Source: Streptomyces cucumeris (lineage in GTDB: Bacteria > Actinomycetota > Actinomycetes > Streptomycetales > Streptomycetaceae). From it: a stretch of DNA of 64,000 nucleotides. The DNA lies in the NCBI RefSeq assembly GCF_024295805.1, contig NZ_JANCLX010000024.1, positions 1-64,000 on the forward strand. The letters run 5' to 3'. Positions 49,558 to 57,773 of the stretch are shown piece by piece; the stretch's first letter is position 1; each line of letters starts with the position of its first letter. The notes beneath the pieces are model-generated. The model made no database searches. It was not told where the DNA came from and was given only the letters and a program-made list of their open reading frames with translations. The position numbers were made by a program, and so were the translations under genes.

Positions 49558-51078
49558 ATGTCCACGGCACGGTCGCAGTCGGGGCCCGCCCCGCGGCGGG
49601 ACGAAGAGCAGCGGCTGCGGGAGCTCGGCTATCAGCCGGTCCTGGCCCGCCGGATGGGCGGCTTCGGCAACTTCGCCATCAGTTTCTCGGTGATCTCGAT
49701 CCTCTCCGGCTGTATGACGCTGTACGGCTTCGGCATGGGCACCGGCGGTCCGGCGGTGATGCTGTGGGGCTGGGCCGGGGTCGGTCTGTTCGTCCTGTGC
49801 GTCGGGCTGGCGCTGGCGGAGGTGACCAGCGCGTACCCCACCTCCGGGGCGCTGTACTACATGGCCGACCGGCTGGGCGGCCGGGCCTGGGGCTGGTACA
49901 CCGGCTGGCTCAATCTGCTGGGCCTGCTGGGGGCGATCGCCGGGATCGACTACGGCGCCGCGCTGTTCACCGGGGCGCTGTTCCAGCTCCAGTGGGGCTT
50001 CGATCCCACCCCGGAATCCACCATGCTGATCTTCGTCTGCATCCTGGTGCTGCACGCGGTGCTGAACCTCTTCGGGGTGCGGCTGGTGAGCCTGCTCAAC
50101 TCGATCAGCGTGTGGTGGCACCTGGGCGGTGTGGCCGTGATCGTCGGGGCGCTGGCGATCGTCCCGTCCCACCACCAGTCGCCGGAGTTCGTCTTCACCG
50201 AGTTCGTCAATGACACCGGCTGGTCGAACCCCCTGTACGTGGCGGCGATCGGGCTGCTGCTCGCGCAGTACACCTTCTCCGGGTACGACGCCTCCGCGCA
50301 TCTGTCCGAGGAGACCTCCAACGCCTCGGTGTCCGCCGCACGCGGGATCGTCCGGGCCATCTGGGTGTCCTGGGCCGCCGGTTTCGTCCTACTGGCGGGG
50401 CTGACCTTCGCCATCCAGGACTACGCCGGGGCCCAGGACAGTGAGACCGGAGTGCCCCCGGCGCAGATCCTCATCGACGCCCTCGGCACCGGCGGAGCCA
50501 CCGCCATGCTGCTCGTCGTCATCGTGGCGCAGCTGTTCTGCGGCAACGCCGAGGTGGCGGCGGCCAGCCGGATGGTGTTCGCGTTCAGCCGGGACGGGGC
50601 GCTGCCGGGGTCCCGGCTCTGGCAGCGGGTCAGCTCCCGTACCCAGACCCCGGTGCACGCGGTGTGGCTGTCGGTGGCCGTCGCATGTGTCCTCGCGCTG
50701 CCTTCGCTGTACTCCAAGACCGCCTATGGCGCGGTGACGGCCATCAATGTCATCGGCATCACTCCCGCCTACGCCATCCCCATCTTCCTGCGGCTGCGCG
50801 CCGGGGACCGTTTCCGTCCGGGGCCCTGGCAACTGGGCCGCTGGAGCAAGCCGGTGGGCTGGGTGGCGGTGGTGTGGGTCGCCTGTGTGACGGTGCTGTT
50901 CTGTCTGCCGCAGTCCAGCCCGGTGACGGTGGACTCGATGAACTACGCCTCCATCGCTCTGGCCGTGGTGCTGCTCCTGGCCACCGTCTGGTGGTTCATC
51001 GCCCGGCGCTCTTACCAGACGCCCACCGGCTACGGAACCGCCCGTGAGCAGGCGGAGATCGCGGAGGGCATCGTCTGA
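49558..51078 (+). CDS. APC-family amino acid permease
   Basis: A 506-residue transporter with about 12 hydrophobic helices. The conserved first-helix region GGFGNFAISFSVISILSGC, then EVTSAYPTSGALYYMADRLG, GYDASAHLSEETSNAS and AAASRMVFAFSRDGALPGS, place it in the amino acid/GABA/choline subgroup. GGAGG lies seven bases before the ATG at 49558. A gabT-gabD-PucR locus lies about 3.8 kb to the right, so GABA or a related amine is a possible substrate, but this is not next to it. Confidence 0.92.
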   Translation: MSTARSQSGPAPRRDEEQRLRELGYQPVLARRMGGFGNFAISFSVISILSGCMTLYGFGMGTGGPAVMLWGWAGVGLFVLCVGLALAEVTSAYPTSGALYYMADRLGGRAWGWYTGWLNLLGLLGAIAGIDYGAALFTGALFQLQWGFDPTPESTMLIFVCILVLHAVLNLFGVRLVSLLNSISVWWHLGGVAVIVGALAIVPSHHQSPEFVFTEFVNDTGWSNPLYVAAIGLLLAQYTFSGYDASAHLSEETSNASVSAARGIVRAIWVSWAAGFVLLAGLTFAIQDYAGAQDSETGVPPAQILIDALGTGGATAMLLVVIVAQLFCGNAEVAAASRMVFAFSRDGALPGSRLWQRVSSRTQTPVHAVWLSVAVACVLALPSLYSKTAYGAVTAINVIGITPAYAIPIFLRLRAGDRFRPGPWQLGRWSKPVGWVAVVWVACVTVLFCLPQSSPVTVDSMNYASIALAVVLLLATVWWFIARRSYQTPTGYGTAREQAEIAEGIV

Positions 51079-51132
51079 GCGCTCCGGATCCCGGTCCGCC
51101 GTCCGCGGTGCCGCCGCGCCGCCCCCTCCGGT

Positions 51133-52380
51133 TCAGTCCGGACGGCGCAGCGACACCGCGGGCGGGCGCTCACGCATCGCACCGTAGGCGAGGAAGTACG
51201 CGGGGGCCCGCTTCAGCCAGGGCGCCTTGGTGAGGAGGTCGGCCAGCCGCAGGGCGCGTACCTCCTTCCCGGCCGGTGAACGCCCGCTGAGCAGCGGTTC
51301 GATGACCCGGGCGTGGGCCGTCCGCTGGAACGCCTGGGTCATGGCCGTGGTCGGCCAGCGGCGGCGCTGCACCGCACGGACGTCGCCCAGCCCCACCCTG
51401 CCCTCACGGAGCGGCTCGACGAGGTGGCGGGCGGCGGCGACGGCGTCCTCGACGGCGAGGTTGATCCCGATCCCGAAGACCGGGGACATGGCGTGCGCGG
51501 CGTCGCCGATGCACAGCAGCCCGGGGCGGTGCCAGCGGCGGAGCCGTTCGATCCGGACGTCCAGCAGCTTCACCTCGTCCCAGGACTTCAGTTCCGGTTC
51601 ACGGTCGGCGATCCACGGGGCCACCCGCGCGAACTCCTCCAGGAACCGGTCGAGACCGTCGGCGCGGCGTTCCTCGTCGGCACCCTTGGGGATGAGGACG
51701 GCGCACTGCCAGTAGTCACCACGGTCGATCATCGCGGTGATGAAGCGGTCGCCCGCGGTGCCCACCACGCCCTGGGGATCGGACTCGCGCCGCGGCAGCC
51801 GGAACCACCAGGCGTCCATCGGGCAGGGGAAGGAGCGCAGTCCCAGTTCGGGCAGGGCCCTGGCCAGCGAACCCCGGCCGTCACAGGCCACGGTGAGATC
51901 GGCGCGCAGTTCACCGGTTTCGCCGTCCGGGGTGCGCTCGCGATAGCGCACCCCGGTGATCCGTCCGCCCTCGCGGAGGAAGGAGGTGGCCTCGGTGTTC
52001 ATCCGCAGCCGGAAGGAGGGCTCCCGCGCCGCCTCGTCGGCCAGCAGGTTGAGCAGATCCCACTGCGGCACCATGGCGACGTAGTTGTACGGGCCGGACA
52101 GCGCGCTGAGGTCACCCACGGTGAACAGTTCGCCGTCCGGTCCGATGGGGAGCTGGACGGTGTGCACATGCCGCTGGGGCAGCGCCGCGAACCGCTCCGC
52201 CAGCCCCAGATCCTCCAGCAGGGCCAGGGTGCTCGGGTGGACCGTGTCACCACGGAAGTCGCGCAGGAAGTCCCCGTGTTTCTCCAGGACGGTCACCTCG
52301 ACGCCGGCCCTGGCCAGCAGCAGACCGAGGACCATTCCGGCGGGGCCACCGCCCACCACACAGCATGTGGTCCGTTCCAT
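51133..52380 (-). CDS. FAD-dependent aromatic monooxygenase
   Basis: A 415-residue group A flavin monooxygenase (PHBH/UbiH fold). VVGGGPAGMVLGLLLARAG is the GxGxxG FAD motif, AVACDGRG-like VACDGRGSLAR the DG motif, and LLCIGDAAHAMSPVFGIGIN the GD motif that binds the FAD ribityl and NADPH. It hydroxylates an aromatic or polyketide substrate that cannot be read from sequence. GGGAG precedes the ATG at 52380. Its gap to the divergent membrane-protein gene (207 bp) holds the short dyad CAGTG-AAAA-CACTG at 52483-52496, a possible operator. Confidence 0.9.
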   Translation of the reverse strand: MERTTCCVVGGGPAGMVLGLLLARAGVEVTVLEKHGDFLRDFRGDTVHPSTLALLEDLGLAERFAALPQRHVHTVQLPIGPDGELFTVGDLSALSGPYNYVAMVPQWDLLNLLADEAAREPSFRLRMNTEATSFLREGGRITGVRYRERTPDGETGELRADLTVACDGRGSLARALPELGLRSFPCPMDAWWFRLPRRESDPQGVVGTAGDRFITAMIDRGDYWQCAVLIPKGADEERRADGLDRFLEEFARVAPWIADREPELKSWDEVKLLDVRIERLRRWHRPGLLCIGDAAHAMSPVFGIGINLAVEDAVAAARHLVEPLREGRVGLGDVRAVQRRRWPTTAMTQAFQRTAHARVIEPLLSGRSPAGKEVRALRLADLLTKAPWLKRAPAYFLAYGAMRERPPAVSLRRPD

Positions 52381-52587
52381 CGCATGCGCTCCCTTCGGTG
52401 TGTCAGGAGACAGGGCAACACCTCAGGATCGGTACCCCGGGGAGCCACGCCCTATCACCACTCGTCACGGGGACGGACGGACCAGTGAAAACACTGATGC
52501 GCGGCTCCGGGTGCGCCCTGTCCTTGAGACGTCCCGGTCTTCCGTCCGTATGTCCGCCTGACGGTGTGGGGCGCAGAAGGAGGTTGT

Positions 52588-53376
52588 ATGGCAGCCGAGT
52601 ACGAACCCGGCCGGCGGACCGGCCGCCGGACGGACCGGCCGGACGGCACCTACCGTTCGGTCCCCGCGCCCGGACCGGCCCCGGCGCCCCGCGGTGCCCA
52701 GGGTCCGGGCGCGGGGACCGGCCCTCCGGTCGAGGGGTGGATGGAGGATCTGCATCTGTTCCGCCCGCCCGGTGACCCGCTGCCGCCGGGCGCCCATCAG
52801 GTGGCCGAGGCCGACACCCAGGAGATGGAGCTCCGGCCCGGGGGCCCGGGGTCCTGGGACGCGGCGTCCACCGCCGCCCTGTCGATGCCCGAGCCCCTTC
52901 CGTTCCCCGGGCCCGGCACGGGCGCGGTGGTGCGGCGCCGCTCCCGGGCCGCGCTGCTGCTGGTGGGCGGGTTGAGCGCGGGGGTCGCACTGACGCTGGT
53001 CCTGGTGCTGCCCCGGGACGCGGCGACGGGCGCGGCGCCCCCGGTGACGGGCGGGGTGAGTTCACCCCCGGCGGCCGGGGGCGGCGCCGCTCCCCCGGTG
53101 CCCGCCACACCCTCGGCACGGACACCGGACGGGCAGTGGCAGCAGAACGCCCATCCGAACATCCTGACGCTCGGGGACAGCGGTCCGCCGGTCACCGAAC
53201 TGCAGAACCGGCTGCTGCGGATCCCGGACGTGTACCAGGGCGGACAGGTCAACGGGCAGTACGACCAGAGCCTGGCGGAGGCCGTGTCCCGCTTCCAGAT
53301 CCTGAACGGGATCCGCGGGGACGCCAACGGGGTGTACGGGGACGCCACCCGGCGCATCCTGGAGTCGCGCACCTGA
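52588..53376 (+). CDS. Membrane-anchored peptidoglycan-binding domain protein
   Basis: A 262-residue protein. A long Pro/Gly/Arg-rich cytoplasmic N-terminus (about 1-120) is followed by one transmembrane helix (RRRSRAALLLVGGLSAGVAL onward, about 117-145), an extracellular Pro/Ala/Thr linker, and a C-terminal PG_binding_1 domain (LTLGDSGPPVTELQNRLLRI, AVSRFQILNGIRGDANGVYG). The topology is type II, N-in/C-out. GAAGGAGG lies right before the ATG at 52588, a very strong ribosome site, so the in-frame GTG at 52564 is rejected. Many Streptomyces proteins of this type sit near cell-wall or stress genes; its target is unknown. Confidence 0.85.
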   Translation: MAAEYEPGRRTGRRTDRPDGTYRSVPAPGPAPAPRGAQGPGAGTGPPVEGWMEDLHLFRPPGDPLPPGAHQVAEADTQEMELRPGGPGSWDAASTAALSMPEPLPFPGPGTGAVVRRRSRAALLLVGGLSAGVALTLVLVLPRDAATGAAPPVTGGVSSPPAAGGGAAPPVPATPSARTPDGQWQQNAHPNILTLGDSGPPVTELQNRLLRIPDVYQGGQVNGQYDQSLAEAVSRFQILNGIRGDANGVYGDATRRILESRT

Positions 53377-53389
53377 GCCATCCCGTCCG

Positions 53390-54703
53390 TCAGACGGCGC
53401 CGAAGACCTGGGTCCAGTAGGTACCGGCCCGGCTGCCGATGGCGTAGCCGACGCCGATATGGGTGAAGTCGGGCTTGAGGATGTTGGCCCGGTGGCCCGG
53501 ACTGTCCATCCAGCCGCGGACGACCTCCGCGGCGGAGCGCTGGCCGCAGGCGATGTTCTCGCCGATGCCCCGGTGGCCGGCGCCGGCGGCCCTGGCCCGG
53601 TCCCAGGGCTCTCGCCCCTCGGGCCCGGTGTGGGAGTAGAAGTCGCGCGCGACCATGTCGTCGCTGTGCCGCTGGGCGGCCGTGGTCAGCCGTGGCTCTG
53701 CGGCGAGCGGGGCAAGCCGGGCGGCGGCCCGCTCCGCGTTGGTGAGCGCGATGACCTCGGAGGTGAGCCGCTCCAGACCGTCCGAGGTGAACGGCTTGGC
53801 CCACACCGCCGTCCAGAAGACATCCCCGCCGGGACCGACCGCCCGGCCGAGCCCGAGGTGAGCCACCGCCGGGTCACCGAACGGTCCGCGGCGCTCCGCC
53901 CCCGACAGGCAGTAGTCCACGAACTCCTCGGGGGTGCGCGGTCCGGAGACCAGATGCTCCTCGACCGTCAGACAGCGGTAGCCCGTGGCGGCGATGCGCT
54001 GGAACAGGGAGACGCCGTCCGGTCCCTCCACGGCGAGCCGCCCGGCCGACGCCATGGCCGCGGCATGTGCCTCGGCAGCGGCGGTCAGCCGGGTGTCCAG
54101 GGTGAGCAATGGCGCTCCGGCCCGCGCCCGGGCTGCATTCACCACCGCCACTGGCCCTCCCGCCGCGGCACCCGGCTCCTGCGCCGGGGGCGGAGCAGGA
54201 GCCGGTGCGGTGGGCGGGGGCGGTTCATCGGCGACCTCGACCCCGAAGTCCCGTGCCACTCCGGCCAGTCCGTCGGCGTACCCCTGGCCGAGGGCGCGCA
54301 CCTTCCACCGGTCGCCCCGCCGGTAGACCTCGGCGAGCAGCAGCACGGTCTCCTGGGCGGGGCGCGGCGGGGTGAACCGAGCGAGCGGCGCGCCGCCGTC
54401 CGCCGAGACGGTCAGCGCGGGCACCGGCAGCCGGCCGAGCGGGGTGGCGGGGTCGGCGGGGCTGATGACGACGGTGATCCGCTCGGCGTCCGGGCGCAGC
54501 CGCCGGGGGTGAAGGGTGAGGGTGTCGCCGTGCAGCCGCGCGCCGGGCGCGGAGGGCTGGTTGAAGAAGACGAAGTCGGCGTCGCCCGCGACCCTTCCGT
54601 CCGCACCCGTGATCAGCGCGGACAGATCGAACGGGCCGGGCACCCGGATCGTCAGCGCGCCCTCGGGCAGCGCCAGATTGCCGCCGGGGACCAACTCGCC
54701 CAT
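53390..54703 (-). CDS. TerD-CAP-CAP fusion protein
   Basis: A 437-residue three-part protein without signal peptide. Residues 1-160 form a TerD-like domain of the tellurium-resistance family (GELVPGGNLALPEG, DADFVFFNQP, ETVLLLAEVYRRGDRWKVRA, GQGYADGLAGVARDFGVEV). A Pro/Ala linker follows, then two CAP/SCP domains. CAP2 (about 315-437) has the usual ligands SHTGPEG, GENIACG and GHRANILK. CAP1 (about 185-310) has EEHLV in place of GENIA and no HRxNIL, so it has lost the site. CAP domains are usually secreted, TerD usually cytoplasmic; the fusion is odd. AGGAG precedes the ATG at 54703. Convergent with the peptidoglycan-binding gene 13 bp away. Confidence 0.9.
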   Translation of the reverse strand: MGELVPGGNLALPEGALTIRVPGPFDLSALITGADGRVAGDADFVFFNQPSAPGARLHGDTLTLHPRRLRPDAERITVVISPADPATPLGRLPVPALTVSADGGAPLARFTPPRPAQETVLLLAEVYRRGDRWKVRALGQGYADGLAGVARDFGVEVADEPPPPTAPAPAPPPAQEPGAAAGGPVAVVNAARARAGAPLLTLDTRLTAAAEAHAAAMASAGRLAVEGPDGVSLFQRIAATGYRCLTVEEHLVSGPRTPEEFVDYCLSGAERRGPFGDPAVAHLGLGRAVGPGGDVFWTAVWAKPFTSDGLERLTSEVIALTNAERAAARLAPLAAEPRLTTAAQRHSDDMVARDFYSHTGPEGREPWDRARAAGAGHRGIGENIACGQRSAAEVVRGWMDSPGHRANILKPDFTHIGVGYAIGSRAGTYWTQVFGAV

Positions 54704-54832
54704 GTCCGCTCCTCACCACCGGGTTCATGGGGGCAACGCCCCGGCCGGGCCAGTGGTTCCACGACGAGGCCGCGCCCGCCCCGGCCGTGGGGCCGGGACA
54801 GGCGCGGGGGCGGCGGTCGGTCGCCGTTCCGG

Positions 54833-56305
54833 TCAGACCGGGACCGCGACGTACTTGTACTCCAGGAACTCGTCGATGCCGACCCGGCCGCCCTCACGGC
54901 CGAGTCCGGACTGCTTGACGCCGCCGAAGGGGGCGGCCGGGTTGGAGACCAGTCCGGTGTTGAGGCCGACCATGCCGACCTCGAGCCGTTCGCTCATGCG
55001 CAGCGCGCGGTTGAGTTCCCGGGTGAACACATAGCCCACCAGACCCCATTCGGTGGCGTTGGCCGTGGCGACGACCTCGTCCTCGTCGTCGAAGGTGAGG
55101 ATGGCCGCGACCGGTCCGAAGATCTCGGTCTCCATCAGCCTGCTCGCGGTGTCCACCCCGGTGAGCACCGTGGGCGGGTAGAAGCAGCCGGGCCCGTCCG
55201 GGGTGCTGCCGCCGACCAGGACCTCCGCGCCGCGGGCCACCGCGTCGGCGACCAGCTCCTCGACCTTCTCCCGGCCCGCCCGGTCGATGAGGGGACCCAC
55301 GTCGACACCGGGACGGCTGCCGGGGCCCACCTCGAGGGCGCCCATCCGGCGGGCCAGCCGGTCGGCGAACTCGGCGGCCACGGACCGGTGCACGAAGAAC
55401 CGGTTGGCCGCGGTGCACGCCTCCCCCATGTTGCGCATCTTGGCCATCATGGCGCCCTCGACCGCGACATCGAGGTCGGCGTCGTCGAAGACGATGAAGG
55501 GGGCGTTGCCGCCGAGTTCCATCGAGGTGCGGACGACGGCGGGCGCGCACTGGGCCAGCAGGGTACGGCCGACCTGGGTGGAGCCGGTGAACGAGAGCTT
55601 GCGGATCTGCCCGCCGGTCAGCAGCGGCTCCACCACCTCCCCCGCCCGCGAGGTGGTCACCACGTTCAGCACACCGGGCGGCAACCCGGCCTCCTCCAGG
55701 ATCCCGGCGAGCGCGAGACTGGACAGCGGGGTCTGGGGCGCGGGCTTGAGCACCATGGTGCAGCCCGCCGCGATCGCCGGGCCGATCTTGCGGGTGCCCA
55801 TGGCGAGCGGGAAGTTCCACGGGGTGATGAGGAGACAGGGACCGACGGGCCGGCGCATGAGCAGCATGCGGTTCCTGCCGTCCGGCATCGTGGCGAAACC
55901 GCCGTCGATCCGGACGGCCTCCTCGGAGAACCAGCGGAAGAACTCGGCGGCGTAGGCGGCCTCACCGCGCGCCTCGGCCAGCGGCTTTCCCATCTCGGCC
56001 GTCATCAGGGCGGCGAGCGCGTCGGCCCGCTCCAGGATCAGTTCATAGGCGCGGCGCAGGATCTCACTGCGGGCCCGGGGCGCGGTGGCGGCCCACTTCT
56101 CCTGGGCGTCCTCGGCGGCGGCCAGCGCCCGCCGGCCGTCCGCGGGGCTGGCGTCGGCGACCTCGCACAGCGTCTCGCCGGTGGCCGGATCGTCGACCGG
56201 CATGGTCAGGCCACCGGCCGCGTCGGACCAGGATCCGGCGATGTAGAGCTTCTTGGACACCGTGGCGAGCACATCGGCCGCGGCGGGGAACGAGGGGGTG
56301 GACAT
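54833..56305 (-). CDS. gabD: NAD(P)-dependent succinate-semialdehyde dehydrogenase
   Basis: A 490-residue aldehyde dehydrogenase. LLITPWNFPLAMGTRKIGPA is the cofactor segment, MELGGNAPFIVF holds the general-base glutamate, and MGEACTAANRFFVH the catalytic cysteine. It oxidises succinate semialdehyde made by GabT to succinate. The start is the ATG at 56305 with GAAGGAG upstream, 29 bp after the gabT stop in the same operon. Related ALDHs act on other semialdehydes, but the gabT neighbour makes SSADH the best call. Confidence 0.92.
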   Translation of the reverse strand: MSTPSFPAAADVLATVSKKLYIAGSWSDAAGGLTMPVDDPATGETLCEVADASPADGRRALAAAEDAQEKWAATAPRARSEILRRAYELILERADALAALMTAEMGKPLAEARGEAAYAAEFFRWFSEEAVRIDGGFATMPDGRNRMLLMRRPVGPCLLITPWNFPLAMGTRKIGPAIAAGCTMVLKPAPQTPLSSLALAGILEEAGLPPGVLNVVTTSRAGEVVEPLLTGGQIRKLSFTGSTQVGRTLLAQCAPAVVRTSMELGGNAPFIVFDDADLDVAVEGAMMAKMRNMGEACTAANRFFVHRSVAAEFADRLARRMGALEVGPGSRPGVDVGPLIDRAGREKVEELVADAVARGAEVLVGGSTPDGPGCFYPPTVLTGVDTASRLMETEIFGPVAAILTFDDEDEVVATANATEWGLVGYVFTRELNRALRMSERLEVGMVGLNTGLVSNPAAPFGGVKQSGLGREGGRVGIDEFLEYKYVAVPV

Positions 56306-56334
56306 GGCGGCAGTCTCCTTCGATCCGGGGCGCG

Positions 56335-57591
56335 TCAGGAGCCCGTACCGGCGCTGACGGCGGCGGACCAGGCACGCAGACCCTCGTCGATCGCCGCTTC
56401 GTCGACGACCAGGGCGGGGATCATCCGGACCACATGGTTCCAGGCTCCGCACAGCAGCAGCAACAGTCCCTCGTCCACCGCGGCCTTCTGCACCCGGGCG
56501 GCGGTGGCCGGGTCCGGCTCGCCGTCCTCGGTGACGAACTCGCTCGCCTGCATCAGACCGAGGCCGCGGACATCGCCGATGGCCGGGGTCTTCGCTGCCA
56601 GGTCCTCCAGGCCGCCGCGCAGCCGCGCGCCCATGGCCTCGGCGTTGGCGACGAGGTTCTCCTCCCGCACCACGTCGAGGGTGGCGGCCGCGGCGGCGCA
56701 CGCCACCGCGTTGGCCCCGTAGGTGCCGCCCTGGGAGCCGGGCCACGCCTTGCTCATCAGCTCCTCGGAGGCCGCGATGCCCGACAGCGGGAAGCCGCTG
56801 GCCAGGCCCTTGGCGGTGACCAGGATGTCGGGGCGGACACCGAAGTGGTCATGGCCCCAGAACCGGCCGGTGCGGCCGACACCGGTCTGCACCTCGTCCA
56901 GGATGAGCAGGAAGCCGTGCCGGTCGGCCCGCTCGCGCAGGCCCTGGAGGAAGCCCTCGGTCGCGGGGACGTAGCCGCCCTCGCCGAGCACCGGTTCGAC
57001 GATGACCGCGGCCGTGTCATCGGGGTGGGAGATGCTCTGCAGGACGTAGTCCAGCTCGCGCAGGGCGAACCGCGTCGCGGTCTCCTCGTCCCATCCGTAC
57101 CGGTAGGCGGTGGGGAACGGGGTCACCACGACCCCGCTCATCAGGGGCGAGAAGCCGGAGCGGAAGCGGGTGCCGGAGGTGGTCATGGAGGCGGTGGCGA
57201 CGGTACGGCCGTGGAAGCCGCCGTGGCAGACCAGGACGTTCGGCCGGCCGGTGGCCTGACGGGCGAGCCGCAGGGCCGACTCGACCGCCTCGCTGCCCGA
57301 GTTGGCGAAGAACAGACTGTCGAGTCCCGGGGGCAGCACCTCGCCCAGCTTCTCGACCAGCCGCCGCAGCGGCGGGTGCATCACGGTCGTGTACTGGCCG
57401 TGGATGAGGGTGCCCACCTGCTCCTGCGCCGCGGCGACGACCCGCGGGTGGCAGTGGCCGGTGCTGGTGACACCGATGCCCGCGGTGAAGTCGAGATACC
57501 GCCGGCCGTCCTCGCCATGGACGTGGACGCCCTCCCCACGGACGGCTACCACCGGAGTGGCCTGGCGAAGCTGCGGCGACAGATTGGTCAT
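56335..57591 (-). CDS. gabT: 4-aminobutyrate aminotransferase
   Basis: A 418-residue class III PLP aminotransferase. FFANSGSEAVESALRLAR binds the cofactor phosphate, ILDEVQTGVGRTGRFWGHD contains the PLP-contacting Asp, and ILVTAKGLASGFPLSGIAAS the Schiff-base Lys. It moves the amino group of GABA to 2-oxoglutarate. GGGAGAG precedes the ATG at 57591. First of gabT-gabD and divergent from a PucR activator. Class III enzymes also act on ornithine or beta-alanine, which cannot be excluded. Confidence 0.92.
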   Translation of the reverse strand: MTNLSPQLRQATPVVAVRGEGVHVHGEDGRRYLDFTAGIGVTSTGHCHPRVVAAAQEQVGTLIHGQYTTVMHPPLRRLVEKLGEVLPPGLDSLFFANSGSEAVESALRLARQATGRPNVLVCHGGFHGRTVATASMTTSGTRFRSGFSPLMSGVVVTPFPTAYRYGWDEETATRFALRELDYVLQSISHPDDTAAVIVEPVLGEGGYVPATEGFLQGLRERADRHGFLLILDEVQTGVGRTGRFWGHDHFGVRPDILVTAKGLASGFPLSGIAASEELMSKAWPGSQGGTYGANAVACAAAAATLDVVREENLVANAEAMGARLRGGLEDLAAKTPAIGDVRGLGLMQASEFVTEDGEPDPATAARVQKAAVDEGLLLLLCGAWNHVVRMIPALVVDEAAIDEGLRAWSAAVSAGTGS

Positions 57592-57773
57592 GTTCTCTCC
57601 CACACCCAACAGGTCGGCGATTGCGCGGACCCTTCGAGACTGCGGGAGCGGACCGGGCGAGGACAATGATCGTTCTGTCGCTCCCTGGTGATCGGTATGG
57701 ACGATCTGTCAACGACTCCTCCCCGGCCCGGCGTCAAGGGGGCCCGTTGCGCACGGGACCGGAGCTTGTCAGA

